Shown here: positions 24,113-32,204 of the stretch, piece by piece
How positions within the stretch are numbered: position 1 is the first letter of the stretch
Layout of the letters: each line of letters starts with the position of its first letter
DNA from: Herbihabitans rhizosphaerae
Lineage (GTDB): Bacteria; Actinomycetota; Actinomycetes; Mycobacteriales; Pseudonocardiaceae
DNA length: 64,000 bases
Reading direction: 5' to 3'
NCBI RefSeq assembly: GCF_004216555.1
Contig: NZ_SGWQ01000004.1
Coordinates: forward strand, 372,001-436,000
Notes under the pieces: model-generated
Database searches by the model: none
Seen by the model: only the letters and a program-made list of their open reading frames with translations
Told to the model about the DNA's origin: nothing
Made by a program: the position numbers and the translations under genes

Positions 24113-25509
24113 GCGCCTCGACAACCGACCTGAAGCACTTACAGGGCAACGGATTCCGGGCGCGGGTGCAGCGCTTCGGCGGTCACCTGGCCGGCATGAT
24201 CATGCCGAACATCGGCGCGTTCATCGCGTGGGGCTTGATCACCGCGCTGTTCACGCCGAAGGGCTGGCTGCCCAACGCGAAGCTGGCCGGCCTGGTCGAG
24301 CCGATGATCAGCATCCTGCTGCCGGTGCTGATCGGCTACACCGGCGGCAAGCTGGTGCACGGCCAGCGCGGCGCGGTGGTCGGCGCGATCGCCACGATGG
24401 GTGTGGCGGTCGGCGCCGACGTGCCGATGTTCCTCGGCGCGATGGTGATGGGCCCGCTCGCCGCGTTCGTGCTCAAGGGCTTCGACAAGCTGGTCGAGGG
24501 CAAGATCAAGTCCGGCTTCGAGATGCTGGTCAACAACTTCAGCTCCGGCATCATCGGCGGCGCGATGGCGTTGCTCGGGCTGGTCGGGATCGGCCCGATC
24601 GTGCAGGCGCTGTCCAACGCGGCCGGCGACGCGGTCGACTTCCTGGTCGACCACAGCCTGCTGCCGCTGGTGTCGATCATCGTGGAGCCGGCCAAGGCGC
24701 TGTTCCTGAACAACGCGATCAACCACGGCGTGCTCAGCCCGCTCGGCGTGGACCAGGCCGCCGACTCCGGCCAGTCGCTGCTGTTCATGATCGAGACGAA
24801 CCCCGGGCCGGGCCTGGGCATCCTGATCGCGGTCTTCCTGTTCGGGCCGCGCCGCCTCCGGCCGACCGTGCCCGGCGCGATGATCATCCACTTTCTCGGC
24901 GGCATCCACGAGATCTACTTCCCGTACCTGCTGATGAAGCCGCGGCTGATCCTGGCGGCGATCGCCGGCGGCATGGCCGGCGTCGGCACCGCGATGATCA
25001 CCAACTCCGGGCTGATCTCCGCGCCCGCGCCGGGCAGCATCTTCGCCTACATGGCCGTCACGCCAAGGGGCGGACACCTGAGCGTGCTGCTGTCCATCGT
25101 GATCGCGACCGCGGTGGCGTTCGTGGTGGCCGCCGCGCTGCTGAAGTTCGGCAAGGGCGCCGACGCCGACGAGGAGCCGGCGGCCGATCAACCCGACACG
25201 ACGACCGGCATTGATGCCGGCGACCTGCGCGTGCTGCACGTGGCCTGCGACGCCGGCATGGGCAGCAGCGTGATGCTGGCCAGCCAGATGCGCGCCCGGC
25301 TGGAGCCGTACGGCGTGGCCGTCGAGCACGTGTCGATCGCCGACCTCCCGTCCGACGCACGGGTCGTGCTCACCCACGCCGACCTCGCCGAACGCGCTCG
25401 CAATGCCGTGCCGGACGCGGTGGTGATCGAGTTCCGGATGTTCCTCGGCGACCCGGTGTTCGACCGGGTCGAGGACGCGATCAAGAACAAGGAGCGGATC
25501 AGTGGCTGA
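24109..25509 (+). CDS. mtlA: PTS mannitol-type EIICB permease
   Basis: 466 residues. The EIIC part (residues about 15-345) has several membrane segments and the conserved NNFSSGIIGGAMALLGLVGI, FLNNAINHGVLSPLG, and GGIHEIYFPYLLMKPRLI motifs. The EIIB part at about residues 375-466 holds the phosphocysteine in HVACDAGMGSSVMLAS. It takes up and phosphorylates a hexitol. EIIA is encoded separately just downstream with an 8-base overlap, as in many Gram-positive bacteria. Confidence 0.9.
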   Translation: MSASTTDLKHLQGNGFRARVQRFGGHLAGMIMPNIGAFIAWGLITALFTPKGWLPNAKLAGLVEPMISILLPVLIGYTGGKLVHGQRGAVVGAIATMGVAVGADVPMFLGAMVMGPLAAFVLKGFDKLVEGKIKSGFEMLVNNFSSGIIGGAMALLGLVGIGPIVQALSNAAGDAVDFLVDHSLLPLVSIIVEPAKALFLNNAINHGVLSPLGVDQAADSGQSLLFMIETNPGPGLGILIAVFLFGPRRLRPTVPGAMIIHFLGGIHEIYFPYLLMKPRLILAAIAGGMAGVGTAMITNSGLISAPAPGSIFAYMAVTPRGGHLSVLLSIVIATAVAFVVAAALLKFGKGADADEEPAADQPDTTTGIDAGDLRVLHVACDAGMGSSVMLASQMRARLEPYGVAVEHVSIADLPSDARVVLTHADLAERARNAVPDAVVIEFRMFLGDPVFDRVEDAIKNKERISG

Positions 25510-25948
25510 CGTGCTGCCGAAGAACGGCATCCGGCTCGGGCTCACCGCCGCCGACAAGTGGGACGCGATCCGCCAGTCCGGCGCGCTGCTCGACGAACTC
25601 GGCGCGGTCGAACCCGGCTACGCCGAAACCATGCTGGAGCGCGAGAAGTCCGTGTCCACGCACATCGGCGAGGGCGTGGCGATCCCGCACGGCACCGACG
25701 CCAGCCGCGCGCTGGTCCGCCGCACGACGCTGGGCGTGCTCCAGTTCCCGGACGGCGTGGACTGGGACGGCAACCCGGTGACGATCTGCGTGGCGATCGC
25801 GGCCAAGGGCGACGAGCACGTCGCCGTGCTGTCCGCGCTCGCCCGAATCCTGATGGACCCCAAGCAGGCCGAGCGGCTGCGGACCTCGACCGACGTCGAC
25901 GTCGTGCACGCGCTGCTGGCCCCGATCGGAGAGGGCGTCAACACATGA
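25502..25948 (+). CDS. mtlF: PTS mannitol/fructose-type EIIA
   Basis: 148 residues, EIIA type 2 fold. The phosphorylated His is in HIGEGVAIPHGTD (the HG of PHGTD). It passes phosphate from HPr to the EIIB domain of the upstream permease. Overlaps the EIICB gene by 8 bases and the dehydrogenase gene by 4. Confidence 0.9.
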   Translation: MADVLPKNGIRLGLTAADKWDAIRQSGALLDELGAVEPGYAETMLEREKSVSTHIGEGVAIPHGTDASRALVRRTTLGVLQFPDGVDWDGNPVTICVAIAAKGDEHVAVLSALARILMDPKQAERLRTSTDVDVVHALLAPIGEGVNT

Positions 25949-26976
25949 GGGTGGCTCGCTACTACGCGCCGGGCGATCTGCGGCTGGAGGAGGCCGCCGA
26001 ACCGCCGGCCGGCCCGGACGAGGTGAAGATCCGCGTCCGCAACTGCTCCACCTGCGGCACCGACGTGAAGATCTTCAAGCACGGCCACCACCACCTCGAC
26101 CCGCCGAGGGTGATCGGACACGAGATCGCCGGCGAGGTGGTCGAGGCCGCCAACGGCTGGAAGGCCGGCGACCGGGTGCAGTCGATCGCCGCCGTGCCGT
26201 GCGGCACCTGCGACTACTGCCGGCGCGGCCGGATGAGCGTGTGCCCGAACCAGACCTCGGTCGGCTACCACTACGACGGCGGGTTCGCCGAGTACCTGGT
26301 GGTGCCCAAGCAGGTGCTCGCCGTGGACGGGCTGAACCGGATTCCGAACGGCGTGAACTTCGACGAGGCGTCGGTCGCCGAGCCGCTGGCGTGCGTGGTC
26401 AACGGGCAGAACCTGGCCGGCGTGGGCGAGGGCGACGACGTGGTGGTGATCGGCGCCGGCCCGATCGGCTGCCTGCACGTGCGCCTGGCCAGGGCGAACG
26501 GCGCGCGTCGAGTCGTGCTCGTAGAGCTGAGCCGGGCCCGGCTGAACCTGTCCGCGTCGACCGTCGCGCCGGACGCCGCGGTGTGCGCCTCCGAGGTCGA
26601 CCCGGTCGAGGAGATCATGCGGCTGACCGACGGGCGCGGCGTGGACGTGGTGATCACCGCGGCGGCGTCCGGGGCGGCACAGGAGCAGGCCGTGCGGATG
26701 GCCGCGCGCGGCGGGCGGATCAGTCTGTTCGGCGGCCTGCCCAAGGACGCGCCGACGATCACCCTGGACTCGAACCTGGTGCACTACCGCGAGCTGACCG
26801 TCGTCGGCGCGAACGGCTCCAGCCCGGCGGACAACAAGCGCGCGCTGGAGCTGATCGCCACCGGGAAGGTGCCCGTGGCGGACCTGATCACCCATCGACT
26901 CCCGCTCGCCGAGCTGCACGACGCGATCCAGCTCGTGGCGAGTGGGCAGGCCATCAAGGTCACGATCGAGCCGTAA
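25945..26976 (+). CDS. zinc-dependent medium-chain polyol (phosphate) dehydrogenase
   Basis: 343 residues from the ATG that overlaps the EIIA stop. MDR family: catalytic zinc site with CSTCGTDVKIFKHG and GHEIAGEVVEAANGWKAGDR; structural-zinc cysteines in CGTCDYCRRGRMSVC; NAD-binding VVVIGAGPIGCLHVRLARAN. Related to sorbitol/iditol and threonine dehydrogenases. In the operon it should oxidise the phosphorylated or free hexitol to a ketose phosphate, which fruK can then use. It differs from the classical MtlD long-chain dehydrogenase. Confidence 0.88.
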   Translation: MRVARYYAPGDLRLEEAAEPPAGPDEVKIRVRNCSTCGTDVKIFKHGHHHLDPPRVIGHEIAGEVVEAANGWKAGDRVQSIAAVPCGTCDYCRRGRMSVCPNQTSVGYHYDGGFAEYLVVPKQVLAVDGLNRIPNGVNFDEASVAEPLACVVNGQNLAGVGEGDDVVVIGAGPIGCLHVRLARANGARRVVLVELSRARLNLSASTVAPDAAVCASEVDPVEEIMRLTDGRGVDVVITAAASGAAQEQAVRMAARGGRISLFGGLPKDAPTITLDSNLVHYRELTVVGANGSSPADNKRALELIATGKVPVADLITHRLPLAELHDAIQLVASGQAIKVTIEP

Positions 26977-27004
26977 CCCGGCACGTTCGCCCGGAGGAGG
27001 AGCC

Positions 27005-27286
27005 ATGGCAGTCAGAGAGGTCGTCGTGGGGTCGAGGATCGGTCTGCACGGCCGGCCGGCAGCGACCCTGGTCCGAGTCGCGGCCGCGCAGCGGGTACCG
27101 GTCCGGATCGCCGTCGCCGGGCAGGAACCGGTCGCGGCCAGCAGCATCATCGCGGTGCTGGCACTGGGGGCGAGAGGTGGCGACATGGTGACGGTGGAGG
27201 CCGACGGCGAGGGCGCCGAGGCCGCGCTGGAGGCGGTCGCCGCCGTGCTGGCCCGCGACCTGGACGCCGAGTCGGCCGATGTCTGA
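27005..27286 (+). CDS. ptsH: HPr phosphocarrier protein
   Basis: 93 residues from an ATG with GGAGGAGG 4-5 bases upstream. The phosphorylated His is in SRIGLHGRPAATLVR, and the regulatory-site region reads AASSIIAVLALGA. It moves phosphate from EI to EIIA. Overlaps ptsI by 8 bases. Confidence 0.92.
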   Translation: MAVREVVVGSRIGLHGRPAATLVRVAAAQRVPVRIAVAGQEPVAASSIIAVLALGARGGDMVTVEADGEGAEAALEAVAAVLARDLDAESADV

Positions 27287-28910
27287 GCCGCTCACCGGTC
27301 TCGGGGTCAGCCCCGGGCGCACGGCCGGCCCGCTCTATCGGATCGGGCCGCCACCCGCGTTGCCGGACGTCGTGCCACCGGTCGCCGAACCCGCGGCCGA
27401 GTCCGAACAGGCACTCGCCGCGCTCCGCTCGGTGTCGGCCGACCTGGACGCGCTCGCCGCGCGGGCCGACGGCACCGCCGCCGAGGTGCTCGCCGCGGAG
27501 GCGCTGATGGCGGCGGACGAGACGCTGGCCAAGGCGGTCACCGCGAAGGTGGAGGTGGGCCGGCCGGCGGCGTGGGCGATCACCGACGCGGTCGGGGAGC
27601 AGCAGCGGGCGTTCGAGGAGCTGGGCGGCTACTTCGCGGAACGGGCGGCGGATCTGGCCGACATCCGCGATCGCGCGGTGGCCCGGCTGCTCGGCCTGCC
27701 GATGCCCGGCCTGCCGTCGCCGGGGGAGCCGTACGTGTTGGTCGCCGAGGACCTGTCGCCGGCCGACACGGCGCTGCTCGACCCGTCGGCCGTGCTCGCC
27801 GTGGTGACCGTGCGCGGCGGGCCGACCAGCCACACCGCGATCCTGGCGAAGGGGCGCGGGATTCCGGCCGTGGTCGGTTGCCCGAACGTGCTGGCGCTGA
27901 CGGACGGCACGGTGATCGCCGTCGACGGCACCCTGGGCGAGGTCCGGGCGATCGACGTCTCCGAGGCGGCGGCCGTGCGTGCCGAGGCGGCCCGGGAACG
28001 GGCACTGCTCGCCGAGATCACCGGGCCCGGCCGCACCGCCGACGGCCATCCCGTGCCGCTGTTGCTCAACGTGGGCGAGTCGGCCGATCTCGTCGAGGAC
28101 GGCGAGGGCGTCGGCCTGGTGCGCACCGAGTTCCTGTTCCTCGACCGGACGAGCGCGCCGTCGGTGGAGGAGCAACGGCAGGCCTACGTGGAGGTGTTCC
28201 GCTGTGCCGGCGGCCGGCCGGTGGTGATCCGCACGCTGGACGCGGGCGCGGACAAGCCGCTGCCGTTCCTCGGTCTGCCCGAGGAGGACAATCCGGCGCT
28301 CGGCGTGCGCGGTCTGCGGGTCGCCCGGGTGCGCCCCGAGGTGCTCGACGACCAACTCGCCGCGATCGCCCGTGCCGCCGTCGACACCGAGGCCGACGTG
28401 CGGGTGATGGCGCCGATGGTGGCGACCGTGGAGGAGGCGGTGTGGTTCGCCGGGCGGGTCCGCGCGCTCGGGTTGCCGGCCGGCGTGATGATCGAGGTGC
28501 CGGCCGCCGCGCTGCGGGCCGGGCGAATCCTCGAGGTGGTCGACTTCATCAGCATCGGCACCAACGACCTGAGCCAGTACGCCATGGCGGCGGATCGGAT
28601 GAACGGCGACCTGGCCGCGCTGCTGGATCCGTGGCAGCCGGCCGTGCTCGACCTGATCGCGCTGTGCGCGGACGCGGGCCGGGCCGCCGGCAAGCCGGTC
28701 GGCGTGTGCGGTGAGGCCGGCGGTGATCCACTGCTCGCGCCCGTGCTGGTCGGGCTGGGTGTCACCAGCCTGTCGATGTCCGCGCCGAGCCTGCCGGCCG
28801 TGCGCGCGAGCCTCGCCGGGCACACGCTCGCCGACTGCCAGCGCCTCGCCGGCCTGGCCCGCGACGCCGGAGACGCCGCTTCCGCCAAAGCGGCCTCGCA
28901 CACCCGATAG
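27279..28910 (+). CDS. ptsI: PTS enzyme I
   Basis: 543 residues, a little shorter than typical EI (about 570). The N-terminal part starts LTGLGVSPGRTAGPLYRI; the phosphohistidine is in GGPTSHTAILAKGRGIPAVV; the C-terminal PEP-binding barrel has VGLVRTEFLFLDR, ADKPLPFLGLPEEDNPALGV, IGTNDLSQYAMAADR, and GVCGEAGGDP. It uses PEP to phosphorylate HPr. The stop codon lies in the loop and first base of the terminator stem that closes the operon. Confidence 0.93.
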   Translation: MSEPLTGLGVSPGRTAGPLYRIGPPPALPDVVPPVAEPAAESEQALAALRSVSADLDALAARADGTAAEVLAAEALMAADETLAKAVTAKVEVGRPAAWAITDAVGEQQRAFEELGGYFAERAADLADIRDRAVARLLGLPMPGLPSPGEPYVLVAEDLSPADTALLDPSAVLAVVTVRGGPTSHTAILAKGRGIPAVVGCPNVLALTDGTVIAVDGTLGEVRAIDVSEAAAVRAEAARERALLAEITGPGRTADGHPVPLLLNVGESADLVEDGEGVGLVRTEFLFLDRTSAPSVEEQRQAYVEVFRCAGGRPVVIRTLDAGADKPLPFLGLPEEDNPALGVRGLRVARVRPEVLDDQLAAIARAAVDTEADVRVMAPMVATVEEAVWFAGRVRALGLPAGVMIEVPAAALRAGRILEVVDFISIGTNDLSQYAMAADRMNGDLAALLDPWQPAVLDLIALCADAGRAAGKPVGVCGEAGGDPLLAPVLVGLGVTSLSMSAPSLPAVRASLAGHTLADCQRLAGLARDAGDAASAKAASHTR

Positions 28911-28924
28911 GTGTGCGAGGCCGC
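28890..28924. terminator. strong hairpin terminator overlapping the ptsI stop
   Basis: Perfect 15-base stem (GCGGCCTCGCACACC at 28890-28904, complement at 28910-28924) with a 5-base loop CGATA, followed by GTTCTCTT. The ptsI stop TAG lies across loop and stem. It also lies just after the end of the convergent small gene, so it can serve both. Confidence 0.85.
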
Positions 28925-28949
28925 GTTCTCTTACTACGCCTTGGCTACC

Positions 28950-29150
28950 TCACCGCCATTCGAAGTCGAAATAAAATCCATCTCCCCTGTCGTGGACCTC
29001 GCCGTACCAGCAGACCGAGAGTATTGCTGCTCCCTCCCGACTGTAATCATCCTGCATGGCCTCGCATTCGGGCCGCGTGACGAACGGACCGGCCTGCTGG
29101 ACGTTTTCCGGGCCGGCCGCCGTCGTCGTGCCGCAGGAGGCTTCCCGCAT
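28950..29150 (-). CDS. small cysteine-containing hypothetical protein
   Basis: 66 residues from an ATG with GAGGAG close upstream (only 3 bases away, so the start is uncertain). Sequence features: AGPFVTRPECEAMQDDYSRE and AILSVCWYGEVHDRGDGFYF. A pattern of GPF-T-x3-C followed by a Cys and an aromatic C-terminal strand occurs in small secreted actinomycete proteins, which makes me think this is the C-terminal part of one; no signal peptide is visible here. Its codon use suits the window. Function unknown. Confidence 0.5.
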   Translation of the reverse strand: MREASCGTTTAAGPENVQQAGPFVTRPECEAMQDDYSREGAAILSVCWYGEVHDRGDGFYFDFEWR

Positions 29151-29206
29151 ACGCTCCTCGACGTAGCCGGCCTACGCGCCGGTCCTGGTCACTGAATAGC
29201 GGAAAC

Positions 29207-29866
29207 CTAATCGCGTTCCGGCCGGCGCGGTACACCGAGAATCTGGTGCAGCGTGCTGTTCGTGAGGGCGTTTCCGGCGACAATGGAGTGCAGAATGCCG
29301 TTGTGCACCAGATCGAAGACGTAGGGATCGTCGTTCAGGTCGCTCAGGTGTATCGAAACCTTGCGTCCGCCCGTGTCCCGCAATTCGAGTTTGAGAATCG
29401 GGCCCCACGTGCGCACCTTCGCGCTGGTCAAATCGTAGGTCTTCACCCATTTGTCGCGGTAGCGCACCCAGTCCGCGCCGGCCGAGATCGTGTCGCCCGC
29501 GTTTCGCCACACGACGGCCGCCGCGACCACCGCCAGGGACAGCCAGGTCCACCAGTAGGACATCCAGTCGAAGCTCAAGCCCTGAATCACCGTGAAGAAC
29601 AGGATGCCGAAGCCGACGGTCGCGATACCGGTCCACATCAGCACCTGCCGGTCGTTCCGCGACCAGGCGAGCGCCGGCGCCTCGCCGTCCGGCGGTGTCG
29701 GCGGCTCACCGGCACCGGTGTCCGCAGCGTCGGGAGCGACCGCGCTGCCGGTGTACGCCGAGGAGACGAACGGTACCCGCGGTTCTCCCGTCGCCGGGTC
29801 CGGCCTCGGCGGGAGTTCGTCCGCGTCATTCCACTGCCTGACGTGCTTGCCGTCCCTGCGGGTCAC
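29207..29866 (-). CDS. membrane protein of the ESX-like operon
   Basis: 219 residues from a GTG with GAGGAAGG 5 bases upstream; the longer open frame overlaps the neighbour and is rejected. An N-terminal proline-rich cytoplasmic stretch of about 75 residues is followed by two membrane segments (VLMWTGIATVGFGILFFTVI and WWTWLSLAVVAAAVVW) and a C-terminal soluble part with VRYRDKWVKTYDLTSAKVRT and RDTGGRKVSIHLSDLN, which looks like a PH-like fold. It is the last gene of the operon with two WXG-like proteins; a partner or accessory role is inferred. Confidence 0.75.
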   Translation of the reverse strand: MTRRDGKHVRQWNDADELPPRPDPATGEPRVPFVSSAYTGSAVAPDAADTGAGEPPTPPDGEAPALAWSRNDRQVLMWTGIATVGFGILFFTVIQGLSFDWMSYWWTWLSLAVVAAAVVWRNAGDTISAGADWVRYRDKWVKTYDLTSAKVRTWGPILKLELRDTGGRKVSIHLSDLNDDPYVFDLVHNGILHSIVAGNALTNSTLHQILGVPRRPERD

Positions 29867-29877
29867 TGTCGCCTTCC

Positions 29878-31050
29878 TCAGCCGAAGATTTTTCCGATGC
29901 CGAAAGCGGTGACGATGCCGCCGACGGCACCGCCAACGACTCCGCCGATAACCGTGCCGACTCCGGGAAACACCGATCCGAGAACGGCACCTCCCGCCGC
30001 GCCGCCGGCGACACCACCGGCAATGCCGCCAGCGGTTTCGGCGGCGGCCTGCCCGGCCGGTTTGCCATTGGCCACATCGACGCCGGCCATCGATATGGTA
30101 AATGCCGTGCCGATGTACGGCAGGCCTTTGAGAACCTTCTGCGTTCCCTTGAGCCACGGCGAACTGTGTCGCGTCACCGCGACGAGATCACCCGGGCTCC
30201 CCGCGATCCCTTTTCGTAACGAATCCGGGAGTTGGGCGACCGGCGTGAGAATCCTGTTCGCCAGCGTGCGGCTGTTCTGCGCGCCCTGCATCGACGCCTG
30301 CGCGAATCGCGCCGCGTGTATCCGGCCGGCGTGATCGAACGCCGTCGTGCTGGAGTAGCGAATGGCCTGCGTGTCGAGGTCGTCGGCGAGCTTGATGAGG
30401 TCGTGCGCCGTCGAGTGAATGGATTTGATACTGCTGAGCGTCCCACTGGCCACCGACACGCTGACGATCTTGAGCGTGCTGGCCTGGTACTTGGTCGGTT
30501 CGAGCGCTCCGCGCAGCTTGTTGTGCGCGTCGGCCTCGATGCGTCGCGCGTCGTCGACCGTCGCTCTGGCCTCGTGGTACGCCTTGACCTGCTGAAGGTG
30601 ACTCGTCACCGCGGCGGTGTGCGTCGAGATCGCCTGGTTCAGGGTTCGCTGCGCGTCGGGTGTGATCGGTGTGTCGGGGACTCGCGGCGCGGGCCCGGGA
30701 GCCGGACCGGGCGGGAGGACCCCATCCGGGGTGACGACCAGGCCGCCCCGCGTCGCCACATCGCGCGCCTGGACCATGCGCGCGCGAACCGTGTCCAGGT
30801 CGCCGGCGAACACGGTCAGCGCCTGTTTCGCCCGGTCGGCGATCTTCGTCAGCTCGTCGGCGTCCTGCCCGCGAAACAGCGCCGACGCGCGGAACGCCTC
30901 ACCCGCTGGACCTTTCCAGCACGACTCCGACGCGCCCCGCGCCCCGTGCAGCGCCCCACCGGCCTGATGCACGCCGCCCGATACCTGGCCGAGCCAATGC
31001 GCGGTCGCGCGGCACGATGCCGGATCTCCGTCGATTTTTGTATTAATCAT
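29878..31050 (-). CDS. WXG-like protein with glycine-rich hydrophobic C-terminus
   Basis: 390 residues. The N-terminal helical hairpin includes CWKGPAGEAFRASALF, a WxG motif as in type VII (ESX) secreted proteins. A proline-rich linker follows (PPGPAPGPAPRVPDTP), then a helical region, then a C-terminal stretch of about 50 residues that is glycine- and alanine-rich and hydrophobic (AGGVAGGAAGGAVLGSVF, then GVVGGAVGGIVTAFGIG). That tail resembles membrane-inserting glycine-zipper ends of secreted toxins. It starts right after the stop of the small WXG-like gene. Role as an ESX effector is inference. Confidence 0.7.
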   Translation of the reverse strand: MINTKIDGDPASCRATAHWLGQVSGGVHQAGGALHGARGASESCWKGPAGEAFRASALFRGQDADELTKIADRAKQALTVFAGDLDTVRARMVQARDVATRGGLVVTPDGVLPPGPAPGPAPRVPDTPITPDAQRTLNQAISTHTAAVTSHLQQVKAYHEARATVDDARRIEADAHNKLRGALEPTKYQASTLKIVSVSVASGTLSSIKSIHSTAHDLIKLADDLDTQAIRYSSTTAFDHAGRIHAARFAQASMQGAQNSRTLANRILTPVAQLPDSLRKGIAGSPGDLVAVTRHSSPWLKGTQKVLKGLPYIGTAFTISMAGVDVANGKPAGQAAAETAGGIAGGVAGGAAGGAVLGSVFPGVGTVIGGVVGGAVGGIVTAFGIGKIFG

Positions 31051-31353
31051 TCAGATTCCCCCGGTTCCGCCATCGGATTGTCGCGATTCCCGAAACTTGG
31101 CCATGTTGTTGTTTTCGACCGTGCCGTACGAACCGCGACTCGCGTCGATGCTGCCCGCGGTGTCGCCGATCACCGCGACGAGCGCGGACGCGGCGTTCAC
31201 GATGGACGCCACGGTGCGGCCGACGTCCGGCGTGGACGGACCGGCGTCGGCGAGCCCGGTCGCGGTCCGCGCGGCCCTGGCCAGCTCGGCCGGGCCGGCC
31301 GCCAACTGGTTGGTGAGCCCTTCGAGCCCCTTCGGATCGGCCTCAAACCCCAT
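31051..31353 (-). CDS. small WXG100-like (ESX) protein
   Basis: 100 residues, no signal peptide. Helical protein, MGFEADPKGLEGLTNQLAAG at the start, then ALVAVIGDTAGSIDASRGSY; these match the DUF6317/WXG100-like group that pairs with larger ESX proteins. It overlaps the upstream SAV_915-type gene by 11 bases and abuts the larger WXG-like gene, so the two are probably made together and may form a dimer. Confidence 0.7.
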   Translation of the reverse strand: MGFEADPKGLEGLTNQLAAGPAELARAARTATGLADAGPSTPDVGRTVASIVNAASALVAVIGDTAGSIDASRGSYGTVENNNMAKFRESRQSDGGTGGI

Positions 31354-32020
31354 CGCCCCTGCCTCTCACCGTTCCCGGTCCGTGACGCAGCCACCCCGGC
31401 AGCGCCATGTCCATGACGACCACGTCCGCACCCGACTGCCGCCGCGCCTCGTCGATCCGATCGGCCGGGAACGACACCCACGGCTGGTGTTCGCCGCAGC
31501 CCCGCACGAGCAGGTCCAGCGACGAGTACGCCAGCAGCGCGAGCTGGTCCTCGCGCATCGGTTGCAGCTCAAGCAAAGCCTCGCCGTCGCCCTCCAGGTA
31601 GGGGCGCGCGGGCACGTACAGCACGCGGTCCTCGTCGTTGCCGTCGCCGGTGAACGGAGACGGATCCTCGGTGCCCGGCAAGGCATCGGGATGTCGTGCG
31701 TCCAGCGGCAGCGGAACGTCCAGCAGCACCGCCTTGAAGCCGGCGATCCGCTTCAACCGCGGCAGTTCCCGCGCCGGCACCGTGATCCACGACTGCCCGC
31801 GACCACAGCACTCGACCAGCCGCTGCACGGAGCTGTAGGCCAGCACGGCCAGTTGGTCGTTCACGGACTCGCGCAGCTCGAGCATGACCCGCTGCTCGGC
31901 CGAGCGGCCCGGTTGGGTCGCCAACAGCACCTCGTACGGCATTCGGTCGGCCTCGTCCACGTCCAGCATCGCCGGACGTGCCGGGTGGCGTCGCTTGCCT
32001 TTCGCCTCTTCCGGCGGCAT
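31343..32020 (-). CDS. SAV_915-family protein (two SseB-like repeats)
   Basis: 225 residues from the ATG preceded by GGGGAAG about 9 bases upstream. It contains two similar halves: NDQLAVLAYSSVQRLVECCG with QSWITVP, and EDQLALLAYSSLDLLVRGCG with QPWVSFP. Members of the SAV_915/SseB-like group are often found in actinomycete ESX-like operons. First gene of this operon. Function unknown. Confidence 0.75.
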   Translation of the reverse strand: MPPEEAKGKRRHPARPAMLDVDEADRMPYEVLLATQPGRSAEQRVMLELRESVNDQLAVLAYSSVQRLVECCGRGQSWITVPARELPRLKRIAGFKAVLLDVPLPLDARHPDALPGTEDPSPFTGDGNDEDRVLYVPARPYLEGDGEALLELQPMREDQLALLAYSSLDLLVRGCGEHQPWVSFPADRIDEARRQSGADVVVMDMALPGWLRHGPGTVRGRGDGV

Positions 32021-32204
32021 ATGGATCACTTCCCCAGAATGCGCAAGCCTTTTGACCTTATTGGCCTGCCCGCGCCAGGGCAACGAAACGGCGCAGTTCT
32101 TGGAAATGTCACTCGAATGGTGTAGTTAGTTGCCACGATGGCAATCTGCAATTGCACCACCTGGCTACACCCATTCGGATGCGACCGGCCGTCATACTGG
32201 GGCC

